A model generated the notes under the pieces. The model worked only from the letters and a program-made list of their open reading frames with translations. It did not search any database and was not told the origin of the DNA. This document shows positions 9,069-18,396 of a stretch of 64,000 bases of DNA, in pieces. The DNA lies in the NCBI RefSeq assembly GCF_042850985.1, contig NZ_AP031415.1, positions 992,001 to 1,056,000 of the forward strand, written 5' to 3'. The number at the start of each line of letters is the position of its first letter. The first letter of the stretch is position 1. A program made the translations under genes and the position numbers. Origin of the DNA: Allocoprobacillus sp002160865. GTDB taxonomy: Bacteria; Bacillota_I; Bacilli_A; Erysipelotrichales; Coprobacillaceae.

Positions 9069-9071
9069 ATA

Positions 9072-9866
9072 ATGTCAGAAAGAAAATATATAAGAAGTGC
9101 AACAATGGAAGTGATTACTAATCAAATTAAAGATCATTTAGTTAAAAAAACAACAGAGTTATATCAACAGATGTTAGATCAAGGAATGAGTGAAAAAAGA
9201 TCTATTGAATTATTAGCGTTTTATTTAGAAATGTATATTAAAGATAATATGCAAACTGATGATTTCAGTGATGAAAAATGGGAAGCATTTTTAGACGAAA
9301 TCAATCCTATTTTTCATGTGACCGGTGAATATGAGTTTGATGTACAGGAAGAACGAAGTAACTTAAGACATATTCAAAAACAATATGGAAAACTGAAATC
9401 TGATGTGGGAGCATTAGAAGAAGAACTTTATAGTTTAGAAGCTCATTTTCTTGCGATACATACGCTTTATAAAATTGATAGTCGTGAAACGAAGAAGATT
9501 ATACATATTGTACTTAATCGTTTATTAGATTTTAAAAATCATTATACAAGTGATTATACAGACTATGCTCATGAAGATCTTTTATGTCTGGCAGATGGTT
9601 TAGAACAAATGTGCAATCCTTATGTGAATCCACAACTCTATGATTATTTATCAGAGTTTGTTGATTTAAAGGATGAATCACAGTTTGATTATATTTTTAA
9701 AAATGTTTTTCTATGTTTAACAAGAGTATTAGTAAGTATTGATACATTTGATAAAGAATTTGGTGTTAATGGATATTTCCGTTTTATTAGTCAGTTTTTG
9801 GATGTAAGGGCATGTATTGAAAATGGACCTGATTTCTTCTTTAATGACAAAACATTGGAGAAATAG
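9072..9866 (+). CDS. Unknown protein, 264 aa, second gene of the operon
   Basis: Not recognised. It is a soluble helical protein with a short coiled-coil-like region near residues 95-130 (RSNLRHIQKQYGKLKSDVG then EELYSLEAH) and no membrane segments or catalytic signature. It starts 3 bp after the preceding unknown gene; GAGGTG overlapping that gene's end serves as RBS. The tight pairing suggests the two proteins form a complex, but that is inference. Confidence 0.6.
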   Translation: MSERKYIRSATMEVITNQIKDHLVKKTTELYQQMLDQGMSEKRSIELLAFYLEMYIKDNMQTDDFSDEKWEAFLDEINPIFHVTGEYEFDVQEERSNLRHIQKQYGKLKSDVGALEEELYSLEAHFLAIHTLYKIDSRETKKIIHIVLNRLLDFKNHYTSDYTDYAHEDLLCLADGLEQMCNPYVNPQLYDYLSEFVDLKDESQFDYIFKNVFLCLTRVLVSIDTFDKEFGVNGYFRFISQFLDVRACIENGPDFFFNDKTLEK

Positions 9867-9877
9867 GAGATAGAACT

Positions 9878-10000
9878 ATGGAATATAAAGATTATATGAA
9901 TCGGATTCAACAAAGATTAAAAGAAATGAGTGAAGAAGAAAAGAATCGTTGGATCTATCACTATACGAGAGTTCATAGAGTAATAAGAACGACATTATAG
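9878..10000 (+). CDS. Small basic protein, 40 aa, third gene of the operon
   Basis: Reads MEYKDYMNRIQQRLKEMSEE... to ...VHRVIRTTL. It is preceded by AGGAGA seven bases before the ATG and starts 12 bp after the previous stop, so it has the hallmarks of a translated member of the operon. It looks like a single amphipathic helix with a basic tail. No family is recognised. Confidence 0.55.
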   Translation: MEYKDYMNRIQQRLKEMSEEEKNRWIYHYTRVHRVIRTTL

Positions 10001-10069
10001 AGGTTACATTTTGTTACCATATGGATTTTGGCTAGGAGAGATTAAAAAAATGAAAAATCATTTTCTATT

Positions 10070-10092
10070 AAACCGTTAAAAACGGTTTTTTT
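10070..10092 (+). terminator. Terminator between the unknown operon and the SNF2 helicase
   Basis: AAACCGTT/AACGGTTT stem with a 3-nt loop followed by a T-run. An extended -10 (TG-n-TATAAT, 10104-10112) for the helicase gene lies just downstream. Confidence 0.75.
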
Positions 10093-10135
10093 GTTGTTGA
10101 ATATGCTATAATGCAAAAGTAAGGAGAGTTCATAC

Positions 10136-13100
10136 ATGAAAACTGAGTTTAATTTATTAACATTATTTTCTAATCGCAATAATATATCTATCGCAAGAAG
10201 TTATGACCGTTATGATAATGTTTTAAGCATTGATATGAAACAAGAAGATACTTTGTATTATGTTCAAGCTATGGTGAAAGTCAGGGGAGAAGAATTTCTG
10301 TGTTCTTTTACATTTGATAGCGAATATCATTTACATGAATATCAGTGTGAGTGTACCTGGTGCACAGATGATAGCCCATGTGCTCATATTGGAGCTGTTT
10401 TGTTGAAGTTAAATCAACTGGAGATTCCTTCTTTTCCATATCATTATATTAACACTGAATTTGAAGAAGAAAAAAAGCGTCAGGAAAGACGTCATCAACA
10501 ACAACTTCAACGTGCTTTGGCTATACGTGCTTTGGAAACGAATGATTTGATTAAACAGAATAAAGAATATTATCATAATCAAGTGAGCTCATCCATTTCA
10601 CATGAAAAATATAATTTAACAGCTATCTTGAATGGAGATGATGATGTCTTATATCTTGATTATAAGATAGGTAATGCGAAAAAATATATTATTAAAGATA
10701 TTGATGAATTTTTAGAACATATAGAAAATAAAGACCAAGTGAAGTATGGTAAATATTTACAGTTTGTACATACACGTGAATCTTTTACAGATGAAGCTTT
10801 AAAACAGATTGCATTTCTTGAACATGCTAAAATTACAATGAATAAAGTTAATCCTGAAAATTATTTCTTTAATTTTCGTAGTTTATTGAACTTTGGTAGA
10901 TATGTCTATATTCGTAGTGAATTTCTTGATGATTTTTATGATGTCTATAAGGAATTAGGGTTAAACCACTGTCTTTTTAAAGATATCGACTATACGATAA
11001 AAGCGAGTTTAGTTAAAGAACAAGAATACTATGTACTTAAAATTATTGATGAAAATCAATTTTATTTTGGAAAACAGTATATTTATTTTATTTCTACTTT
11101 CAAACATCAGACAACAATTCAACGTATTCAAATGGATTTAAATGAGAAATCATTTGATATTTTACTTGATTTGTTTGAAAATCCAATGTTGATTAAAGAA
11201 GAAGACCTTCATGATTTTTATAAATATATATGGGCACCCATGCAAAATTATTTTGATTTAACATGTGATTTTGATTTTGAACAGTCATCATATACTTTCA
11301 TTAAAATATATGGAGATATCAATGAAAATGAACAGATTTATTTTAAAGTTTACTATGAAGATGAAAATCAGAATCATATTCATGCATTCCAAAACGACAC
11401 AATTACAACAATTGATCAGGATATCGTTGAAACATATTTACGTCAACAATGTCATCAAATTGACGAGAAAAATGGGTGTGTTTATTTTGATAGTTATGAT
11501 GAAAAAACATATGAATTTATGCATGATGGGATTGAATTTCTCCAACAATATAGTGAAATATATATTTCTGAAGCATTAAAGAAGATGGGAAGACCAGTTC
11601 ATTATCAGATTCAGGTAGGGGTTAAAGTTGATCATGATCTTTTATCTTTAAATATGGAAAGTGCTCAAATTCCGCAAATGGAAATTGCTGAAGTTTTGTC
11701 AAAATATCGTCGTAAAAAGAAATTTCATCGTTTGAAAAGTGGAGAACTATTATATCTTGAATCACCTGATCTGGAAGAATTATCAAATTTGATAGATGAA
11801 TATCATATTCATGTCAATGATATTCAAAATGGAAGTCTAAGTTTAAATAAAAATCGTGTGTTCGCATTGGATAATGATGTAACAGAATTGCAACATATAC
11901 AAATCGAAAGAGATGCGTCCTTTCAAAAACTCATTCAACAATTTCATCAACATACACAACATCTTTATCCCTTAACATCCTACTACAATCAGCTATTGAG
12001 AGATTATCAAAAAGAAGGTTATCAGTGGTTACGAACACTTTACGAATTGGGATTTAATGGGATATTGGCTGATGATATGGGACTAGGTAAAACGTTACAG
12101 GTGATTGCTTTATTGGATCAGTTACAAACAGATAAACCAAGCTTAGTTGTTTGTCCTTCTTCGTTAATTTATAACTGGGAAGATGAAGTGCATAAATTTT
12201 CAAAAAGCTTACCTGTGACATGCATTGTATCAGATGCGAAAACAAGAGAAACAATGATACATGCTATTCATGGTAAACATCTTTATGTGACTTCTTATGA
12301 TTATATGCGTCGTGATGTAGAGTTATATGATTCTATAGAATTTGAATATGTGATTTTAGATGAATCACAATATATTAAAAATCAAAAAACAAAGAATGCC
12401 ATTTCTGTCAAGCAGCTTCATGCTTTACATAAACTGGCATTATCTGGAACTCCCATTGAAAATTCATTGGCTGAATTATGGTCAGTTTTTGATTTTCTAA
12501 TGCCTCAATATTTATATAACTATCATTATTTTCAAAAAACATTTGAAACAGATATTGTGAAAAATCAAAATCAAAAGAAAATTCAACAACTTCAAAAAAT
12601 GGTTTCACCATTTATTTTAAGAAGAAACAAAAAAGATGTCTTATTAGAATTACCTGATAAGATAGAAAAAACACAATTGATTCCTTTTACACAACAAGAA
12701 AGTGAATTGTATTTTGCTAATCTTGCTCAAATTAATACACAACTTCAAGAATTGTTTCAAATGGAAAAAGTTGATAAGATTGTCATTTTATCGATGCTGA
12801 CAAAACTAAGACAAATCTGCTGTGAACCAAGAATGATATATGATAATATTTATCAAAGTTCATCTAAGATGAAAGCTTGTATGGATTTGATTTGTAATTA
12901 TAAAGCCAACCATCAACAAGTCTTATTATTTTCATCTTTTACAAAAGTCTTTGATTTGATGGAAGAAGAATTAAAGTTAAATGGAATTCGCTATTTTATT
13001 TTAACAGGTGAAACTTCAAAAGAAAAAAGACGAGAACTCGTCCGCCGTTTCCAAGAAGGAGAAGCTGATGTCTTTTTGATTTCTTTAAAAGCTGGAGGAA

Positions 13101-13372
13101 CAGGATTGAATTTAACAGCTGCTCAGGCTGTCATTCATTTTGATCCATGGTGGAATCTTTCAGCACAAAATCAGGCAACAGACCGTGCTTATCGTATTGG
13201 ACAGCATAACAATGTTATGGTTCATCAATTGATTATGAAAGAGAGTATTGAAGAAAAAATTCAAATTTTACAGGCTAAGAAAAAAGAACTCGCAGATATG
13301 TTTGTAGAAAACAGTGAAGGAAATATTTCTTCATTATCAACAGAGGATTTAAAAGAATTATTGGCTATGTAG
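10136..13372 (+). CDS. SNF2-family DEAD/DEAH-type helicase with SWIM zinc finger
   Basis: 1078 residues. N-terminal SWIM motif CECTWCTDDSPCAHIGAV (about residues 77-95) has the C-x-C...C-x-H zinc ligands. The middle ~500 residues resemble the bacterial SNF2-associated region. The ATPase starts near residue 625: Walker A ADDMGLGKTLQ, DESQ box at about 740, ALSGTPIENS (motif III), RQICCEPRM, then the C-terminal RecA lobe with LTGETSKEKR, SLKAGGTGLNLT and motif VI QATDRAYRIGQ. Such proteins are dsDNA translocases that remodel protein-DNA complexes, and several occur in defence loci. The next gene follows after 10 bp with GGAGGA, making a two-gene operon. Complete and probably active. Confidence 0.9.
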   Translation: MKTEFNLLTLFSNRNNISIARSYDRYDNVLSIDMKQEDTLYYVQAMVKVRGEEFLCSFTFDSEYHLHEYQCECTWCTDDSPCAHIGAVLLKLNQLEIPSFPYHYINTEFEEEKKRQERRHQQQLQRALAIRALETNDLIKQNKEYYHNQVSSSISHEKYNLTAILNGDDDVLYLDYKIGNAKKYIIKDIDEFLEHIENKDQVKYGKYLQFVHTRESFTDEALKQIAFLEHAKITMNKVNPENYFFNFRSLLNFGRYVYIRSEFLDDFYDVYKELGLNHCLFKDIDYTIKASLVKEQEYYVLKIIDENQFYFGKQYIYFISTFKHQTTIQRIQMDLNEKSFDILLDLFENPMLIKEEDLHDFYKYIWAPMQNYFDLTCDFDFEQSSYTFIKIYGDINENEQIYFKVYYEDENQNHIHAFQNDTITTIDQDIVETYLRQQCHQIDEKNGCVYFDSYDEKTYEFMHDGIEFLQQYSEIYISEALKKMGRPVHYQIQVGVKVDHDLLSLNMESAQIPQMEIAEVLSKYRRKKKFHRLKSGELLYLESPDLEELSNLIDEYHIHVNDIQNGSLSLNKNRVFALDNDVTELQHIQIERDASFQKLIQQFHQHTQHLYPLTSYYNQLLRDYQKEGYQWLRTLYELGFNGILADDMGLGKTLQVIALLDQLQTDKPSLVVCPSSLIYNWEDEVHKFSKSLPVTCIVSDAKTRETMIHAIHGKHLYVTSYDYMRRDVELYDSIEFEYVILDESQYIKNQKTKNAISVKQLHALHKLALSGTPIENSLAELWSVFDFLMPQYLYNYHYFQKTFETDIVKNQNQKKIQQLQKMVSPFILRRNKKDVLLELPDKIEKTQLIPFTQQESELYFANLAQINTQLQELFQMEKVDKIVILSMLTKLRQICCEPRMIYDNIYQSSSKMKACMDLICNYKANHQQVLLFSSFTKVFDLMEEELKLNGIRYFILTGETSKEKRRELVRRFQEGEADVFLISLKAGGTGLNLTAAQAVIHFDPWWNLSAQNQATDRAYRIGQHNNVMVHQLIMKESIEEKIQILQAKKKELADMFVENSEGNISSLSTEDLKELLAM

Positions 13373-13382
13373 GAGGAAGACT

Positions 13383-14837
13383 ATGAGATATTATATCAAA
13401 GAATTATTAAATCACAGTTATGAAATAGCAGCTATGGATGGTTATGACGCCTATGTTAGCATATATAATCATGAAGATATCCATTTAACTTCTCAACAAA
13501 AAGAAGCTTTGTCCTGTTCATCTATTGATAACCAGTATTATTATGGTATTGGTCAAGAAGAATATCATGACTACTATCAAATAGCTCAATATTTAGATAT
13601 GGATCCATTACGATTTTTACAATTCTATCCAGCATCACGTGATTATGGAAATTATAAAAGTTTTTCTCAATTTCAAGACATTCATCATTGTATGGATTTT
13701 AGAAAAATTATAGAAGATGAAATCAAAGAGTTTGTCTTAAAAAAACAGTTGCATTCAGATTCATTATTGTATACTCTATTAAAAGCAAAAGGCTATGTTT
13801 ATCAGTCATCTCATGAAAGCATACCTCAAGAATTGCTTCATACGCCTATTGAAAAGTTAGATTTAAGTGTACGTAGTTATAATTGCTTAAAAAGAGAAGG
13901 AATTCATACTTTACATGATTTAAGACAAGTCATGAAAAATGATGGACTCTATAAAATAAGAAATATGGCTCATAAGCTTGTTAAAGAAATTATTGATGCA
14001 TATTGTCAGTTTCTGAATCAGAATTTTTCGTATCATTTAGAGTTGCATTTCATGCAAAAAAAGAGTCCTATCATATTTGTATATGACAAGCAAGGTTTTG
14101 CATTAAAAAGTATTGTATCCAGTATTTTTCTTGACTTTTTCCCTGATATGAAAGAAAGCTTATTCAACAATCACGATGCCTTGTTTACATCAAAAATCAC
14201 AAATATTCTTTTATGGATGGGTTACAACAATATTAAAGATGTTGAACCCCATTTACCAGAACTCGATAATTATTTCTATAAACTTTCGCTCACATCAAAA
14301 CCTAATGCTCTACAAAAAAGATATGATGACTATCTTCATGCCCATATTATATATCATGAAATTCCATATTCTTTTTATCAAAAACTTATCCATCAAAAGG
14401 CTTCGCAAAAAGATATACAAAATGCCTTGCAACAATATAATGCATATATTGATAGTGTTGTTGAACAAATTAATCGTAAAATATATTATGTTGAAAATAA
14501 CAAGACAAAAGAGTTCTATCACGATGAACAAAACGATACTATTGATATATATGATATGGGTTTCTATGAGTGTATTCAATACGATGATTTAAAAAAGATT
14601 ATAGATTCATTAGAAGATATTTGCGTTGTTAAAAAGGTCATGGAAAAAATAAGATTATCTCATTCTTTTCATATTCTTAAGGATCTTGGTGAGTATAAAG
14701 CACAAGTAGATATGATTATTAAAAATCATTCTCAAATAGAAGCAAATAAACTTATAGAACAATTATTAGAAGAACCATTTTTATTAAAACATCAATACAA
14801 AGAATTACTTCAGTATATTCAAGAACAAGTGAAATAA
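13383..14837 (+). CDS. Unknown protein with an RNA polymerase alpha-CTD-like domain, partner of the SNF2 helicase
   Basis: 484 residues. Residues ~154-207 match the alpha-CTD helix-hairpin-helix pattern: TPIEKLDLSVRSYNCLKREG followed by IHTLHDLRQV, as in RpoA where this surface binds UP-element DNA and activators. The flanking ~150 N-terminal and ~270 C-terminal residues are not recognised and contain no clear catalytic motif. It is translated 10 bp after the helicase, RBS GGAGGA. The pairing suggests the HhH module helps recruit the translocase to DNA or transcription complexes; this is inference. No terminator is visible before the convergent phosphoesterase gene. Confidence 0.65.
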   Translation: MRYYIKELLNHSYEIAAMDGYDAYVSIYNHEDIHLTSQQKEALSCSSIDNQYYYGIGQEEYHDYYQIAQYLDMDPLRFLQFYPASRDYGNYKSFSQFQDIHHCMDFRKIIEDEIKEFVLKKQLHSDSLLYTLLKAKGYVYQSSHESIPQELLHTPIEKLDLSVRSYNCLKREGIHTLHDLRQVMKNDGLYKIRNMAHKLVKEIIDAYCQFLNQNFSYHLELHFMQKKSPIIFVYDKQGFALKSIVSSIFLDFFPDMKESLFNNHDALFTSKITNILLWMGYNNIKDVEPHLPELDNYFYKLSLTSKPNALQKRYDDYLHAHIIYHEIPYSFYQKLIHQKASQKDIQNALQQYNAYIDSVVEQINRKIYYVENNKTKEFYHDEQNDTIDIYDMGFYECIQYDDLKKIIDSLEDICVVKKVMEKIRLSHSFHILKDLGEYKAQVDMIIKNHSQIEANKLIEQLLEEPFLLKHQYKELLQYIQEQVK

Positions 14838-14843
14838 TGAATT

Positions 14844-15437
14844 TTATACTTGATGATCATTTAATAATTCTCGAGCAGCTTTGGGTTGATAATGTATATA
14901 AGGCATCATACAACCTACATTAATAGCGATACAATGATAATGGTATGTTTGATTCAATGTTTGAATAAATGATTGATAGATGGTTTCTTCCAGACTATTA
15001 TGGACATGACCATACAAATGAATATTGATGGGAATATCATTGTTGAGATGGTGCTGGTGATTCCAGAACATGATAGGATAATGCTGTAAAATAAAGGAAT
15101 ACTTTAAACCATCAATGATTTCATGAACTTCTTTATAGGGTGTGATTTCAACAAATAATGAACGATATGCTTCATTTTTAAGTCGATCATGATTGCCAAT
15201 AATGAGATGCTTTTTTCCTTTTAAAGAGGAAACAAACGCTATAGATTGTTCATTTTCTTTCCAGCAAAAATCACCTAAAATATAAACATCATCATTATCT
15301 GTAATATATTCATTCCATTGTTGTTGTATAAAATTCATCATTTCATCCATTGTTTCAAATGGACGCTGATCAAAGTTCTTTCCTTCTTTGCACACGTTTT
15401 TATGTAAAATATGTAAATCAGAAATATAGTAGTTCAT
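14844..15437 (-). CDS. Calcineurin-like metallophosphoesterase
   Basis: 197 residues from the ATG at 15437. An in-frame ATG nine bases upstream abuts the AAGGAG site, so the second is better spaced. All metal-binding motifs are present in order: YISDLHILH (D-x-H), LGDFCW (GD), IGNHDR (GNHD), LQHYP and LYGHVHN (GH-x-H). It belongs to the small cytosolic phosphoesterase type; the substrate is unknown. It is convergent with the alpha-CTD-like gene and divergent from kptA, whose promoter overlaps its RBS region. Confidence 0.85.
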   Translation of the reverse strand: MNYYISDLHILHKNVCKEGKNFDQRPFETMDEMMNFIQQQWNEYITDNDDVYILGDFCWKENEQSIAFVSSLKGKKHLIIGNHDRLKNEAYRSLFVEITPYKEVHEIIDGLKYSFILQHYPIMFWNHQHHLNNDIPINIHLYGHVHNSLEETIYQSFIQTLNQTYHYHCIAINVGCMMPYIHYQPKAARELLNDHQV

Positions 15438-15478
15438 ATGATACATCTCCTTTGTTATAATGATGTAGAGGTGAGATT

Positions 15479-16030
15479 ATGAAAACCACAAATATCAGTC
15501 GTTATATTGCTTTGCTTTTACGTCATCACCCAGAAAAAGCAGGACTTTGTTTGGATGAACATGGATGGGTAGAAGTAGAAGCATTGATTCAAGGCGTCAG
15601 ACGACGTTATCCAGAATTTAATCGAGCAGTTCTAGATGAAATTGTTGCCCGTGACAGTAAACAAAGATATGCTTATAATCAGGATAAGACATGTATTCGT
15701 GCCAATCAAGGTCACTCTATCCCAGTTGATGTGGAATTAAAACAGGCTTTACCACCAACAATTCTCTATCACGGAACGGGTGAAAAATATGTAGAATCAA
15801 TACAAAAAGTAGGATTGATCCCTAAATCAAGACTCTATGTTCATTTATCGACAGATATTCAAACAGCTATTCAAGTAGGAAAAAGGCACGGCCAGCCTGT
15901 TGTCTATCAAATTGATACTCAACAGATGATTCATGATGGCTTTATTTTCTATATTTCAGCAAATCATATCTGGCTAACTAAAGCTGTTCCAGTACAATAT
16001 TTAAAAATCATTGAAACGAATCCAGTATAA
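15479..16030 (+). CDS. kptA: RNA 2'-phosphotransferase (Tpt1/KptA family)
   Basis: 183 residues, the usual length. The N-terminal half has NISRYIALLLRHHPEKAGL and the winged-helix DEHGWVEVEALI. The C-terminal half has the ADP-ribosyltransferase-like core: TILYHGTGEKYVESI, VHLSTDIQTAIQVGKRHG, FYISANHIWLT. The family transfers an RNA 2'-phosphate to NAD+; in yeast this finishes tRNA splicing, while in bacteria the natural substrate is unsettled. TATAAT at 15456-15461 gives a very short leader with GAGGTGA as RBS. It ends in a hairpin shared with the convergent WYL gene. Its position near a HAD_SAK-like protein and a 3'-side phosphoesterase suggests RNA end repair. Confidence 0.9.
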   Translation: MKTTNISRYIALLLRHHPEKAGLCLDEHGWVEVEALIQGVRRRYPEFNRAVLDEIVARDSKQRYAYNQDKTCIRANQGHSIPVDVELKQALPPTILYHGTGEKYVESIQKVGLIPKSRLYVHLSTDIQTAIQVGKRHGQPVVYQIDTQQMIHDGFIFYISANHIWLTKAVPVQYLKIIETNPV

Positions 16031-16043
16031 AGATTCGTTTTTT
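16014..16043. terminator. Bidirectional terminator kptA / WYL regulator
   Basis: 9-bp stem AAACGAATC/GATTCGTTT, T-run on the plus side, overlapping both gene ends. Confidence 0.75.
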
Positions 16044-17034
16044 ATAAAAATTGCTCTTTTAGAAAGTTTTGAAATCTTTCTATCTGTGATTGACCACCCA
16101 CAATTTGAATAGCACCTCCAAATCCAATAATCCATGAATAAAAAGTATTATTAATAAAATGTTTAACCTGAATGCGATAGTGATTTTCATCAACATAACG
16201 TGGTTTGATACCTTTACCAAATTTATCAATCATGTTGGCATAGACAGAAGGATGAAATTCTAATTCAATACTTTCCAATTGTCCTTGACCATACATATAA
16301 GTTGTATTTTTCACTTTTTCATGAAAGGCCTCTAATTCCATTTGAGAAAATATAACTTGTGAATCTTCAATGATTTTGACATCTTGAATATAATCAAGTC
16401 GATAAAGAATACAATCCATTGCATTTTTAGCACCTTGACAGAGAAGATAATACTCATTATTAGAAAAGAGTGTGTCAATTGGAGCTAAGGTTGTTTGTTT
16501 ACCACAACGAGTTGTTAAGGCTGGTTTTTGATAAGTGAATTGTATCTTTTTATGGCTTTGAATTGCTTTGGTAATGACTTCTAATTCTTGGTAAAATGAC
16601 TGTGAATTTTCATTTTTAGTTATATGCGGATTTAAATTTTTATGAAAATAACTTTGATAATGAAAGCTAAACATATCTTGAATACGTTTTTGATAATTTT
16701 TCTTTGTCTGTAAAGTAAAGAAATCAGAACTATAAACAAGATCAACAATGGCTTTAGCTTCCATCATATCTAAATGACGATCAGCAAAATAAAAATAAAG
16801 ATTTCTTCCTTCTTTATACATTTGGATGACATCATCCTCATAATATTCATTATAAAATTCAATATATTTTTTAATAGCACGATAATCAATTTGAAAATTC
16901 CTTTTTTGTTGATAAAACTTTTCTTTAATTTGATTGACTGTTAAAGGATGTTTTTCATCACTGTTTTTCATAATAATATCAATAATCGCAATAAACTTAA
17001 GATATTGGTCTTTATCTTTGTTTCGTCTTTGCAT
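16042..17034 (-). CDS. WYL-domain transcriptional regulator
   Basis: 330 residues from the ATG at 17034, which has AAGGGG nine bases upstream; the longer upstream reading encodes an implausible hydrophobic leader and is rejected. An N-terminal winged helix (QYLKFIAIIDIIMKN...LTVNQIKEKFY) precedes a WYL-type ligand domain with KIQFTYQKPAL, PIDTLFSNNEYYLLCQG (the position of the WYL strand) and the C-terminal FYSWIIGFGGAIQIVGG. WYL regulators often sense nucleic-acid ligands and control defence genes. It is divergent from the HIRAN gene with a 111-bp shared promoter region, and could control either it or the surrounding accessory genes. Confidence 0.8.
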   Translation of the reverse strand: MQRRNKDKDQYLKFIAIIDIIMKNSDEKHPLTVNQIKEKFYQQKRNFQIDYRAIKKYIEFYNEYYEDDVIQMYKEGRNLYFYFADRHLDMMEAKAIVDLVYSSDFFTLQTKKNYQKRIQDMFSFHYQSYFHKNLNPHITKNENSQSFYQELEVITKAIQSHKKIQFTYQKPALTTRCGKQTTLAPIDTLFSNNEYYLLCQGAKNAMDCILYRLDYIQDVKIIEDSQVIFSQMELEAFHEKVKNTTYMYGQGQLESIELEFHPSVYANMIDKFGKGIKPRYVDENHYRIQVKHFINNTFYSWIIGFGGAIQIVGGQSQIERFQNFLKEQFL

Positions 17035-17145
17035 TTTTCTCATCCCCTTAAAAATAGCATAACATAGATAATAAAAAATACAAACATATATAAGTCTGTA
17101 TTTCAAAATAATCAATGTTATGCTTAAAGTAAGGAGGGACAATTT

Positions 17146-17442
17146 ATGGAAATACTTATAACAATGACAGGCTTACAACATTATATTGAACCAGAAGAAC
17201 TCAATCCCCATCAGGAAGTCATTTTAAAGAAAGAACCAGAAAATAAATATGATCAAGAAGCTATAGCTATTTATCTAAATGATACAATAAAGATAGGTTA
17301 TGTAGCCAATTCTGTTCATACACAGGCTAAAGGAACTTATTCAGCAGGACGCTTATATGATAAGATACCAGAAATGACCAAAGCGAAGATTCTTGTAATC
17401 ATGCTTCAATGTGCCATTGGTGTTGTATCAATTGAAAAATAA
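17146..17442 (+). CDS. Stand-alone HIRAN-domain protein
   Basis: 98 residues, essentially one HIRAN domain: MTGLQHYIEPEEL, then LKKEPENKYDQEAIAIYL, then KIGYVANSVHT. HIRAN domains bind DNA ends or stalled forks and are usually fused to SNF2 helicases (HLTF, Rad5) or found free in bacteria. RBS AAGGAGGG, six to seven bases before the ATG. With an SNF2 helicase lacking HIRAN a few kb upstream, a functional partnership is conceivable but not shown. Confidence 0.75.
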   Translation: MEILITMTGLQHYIEPEELNPHQEVILKKEPENKYDQEAIAIYLNDTIKIGYVANSVHTQAKGTYSAGRLYDKIPEMTKAKILVIMLQCAIGVVSIEK

Positions 17443-17516
17443 TTGATGATATGATGGAAACTTTTAACAAAAGAGTTTAAAATAAAAATATACAACACAA
17501 AAAGGAGAGAAAGCTT

Positions 17517-18317
17517 ATGGGAAAATTAGATGGAAAAGTGGCTATCATTACAGGGGCAGCTGCTGGTTTAGGTGAAGGAATTGCTGAAGCTTATGTGAAA
17601 TATGGTGCCAAAATCTGTATGATTGATTTATCAAAAGATGTTGAACAGACAGCTCAAAAATTGCGTGATCAATATCATGGTGATATCATCACATATGTGG
17701 GTAATGTTGCTGATAAGGGACAAATGAAAGATGCTGTAAAAAAAACAGTGGATACATTTGGTGAAGTTAATATTGCCTGCTGTAATGCAGGGGTTTGTCG
17801 CTTGGCGCCATTTGAACAAATGAGTGATGAAATGAGAGATTTTCATATTGATGTTAATATCAAAGGAGTCTGGAATACTTGTCAGGCAGTCATTCCTTAT
17901 ATGTTAAAACAAGGCAAAGGAAGTATTGTTATAGCGTCTTCGGTCACAGGAAATCTTGTCGCAGATGCCGGAGAAGCAGCCTATGCGATGACAAAAGCGG
18001 CTTTGGTTGGACTGACAAAATGTTTAGCTGTTGAATATGCCAGTCGTCATATTCGTGTCAACTGTTCACAACTTGGTTATGCCAGAACACCAATGGTAGA
18101 AAAGATGGCAGTAGAATCTAATCCGGATAATCCAGAAAGTGCAATTCAGGATATCGCTAAAGGTGTACCAATGGGACGATTAGCAAAACCTATTGAAGTT
18201 GGTGAATTATTTGCCTTTTTAGGTAGTGATGAGTCAAGTTATATTACTGGTTCACAATTTGTCATTGATGGTGGAAGTACTTTACCAGAAACAATGAGTA
18301 TAGGAACAAATGATTAG
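17517..18317 (+). CDS. ucpA: Short-chain dehydrogenase, UcpA-like
   Basis: 266 residues. The Rossmann signature TGAAAGLGEG near the N-terminus binds NAD(P); NAG at CCNAGVC; the catalytic triad is Ser in IVIASSVTG, then YAMTK (Tyr-x3-Lys). The C-terminus DGGSTLPETMSIG closely follows the end of E. coli UcpA, an SDR linked to furfural tolerance, so the subfamily call is reasonable although the substrate is unknown. Strong AAGGAGAG RBS; a terminator follows directly. Confidence 0.8.
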   Translation: MGKLDGKVAIITGAAAGLGEGIAEAYVKYGAKICMIDLSKDVEQTAQKLRDQYHGDIITYVGNVADKGQMKDAVKKTVDTFGEVNIACCNAGVCRLAPFEQMSDEMRDFHIDVNIKGVWNTCQAVIPYMLKQGKGSIVIASSVTGNLVADAGEAAYAMTKAALVGLTKCLAVEYASRHIRVNCSQLGYARTPMVEKMAVESNPDNPESAIQDIAKGVPMGRLAKPIEVGELFAFLGSDESSYITGSQFVIDGGSTLPETMSIGTND

Positions 18318-18341
18318 AGAGAACAGCGTTTCTCTTTTTTT
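18318..18341 (+). terminator. Terminator after the SDR gene
   Basis: 6-bp stem AGAGAA/TTCTCT and seven T. Confidence 0.75.
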
Positions 18342-18396
18342 GTAGAGTGATGTCAAGAATTGTGTTACAATGTATATCAATATAAAGGGGATATGA

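Noticed and set aside
16042..17142. Longer WYL protein with a hydrophobic N-terminal leader
   Set aside because: The first ~36 residues come from promoter DNA; the ATG at 17034 has the only good ribosome site.
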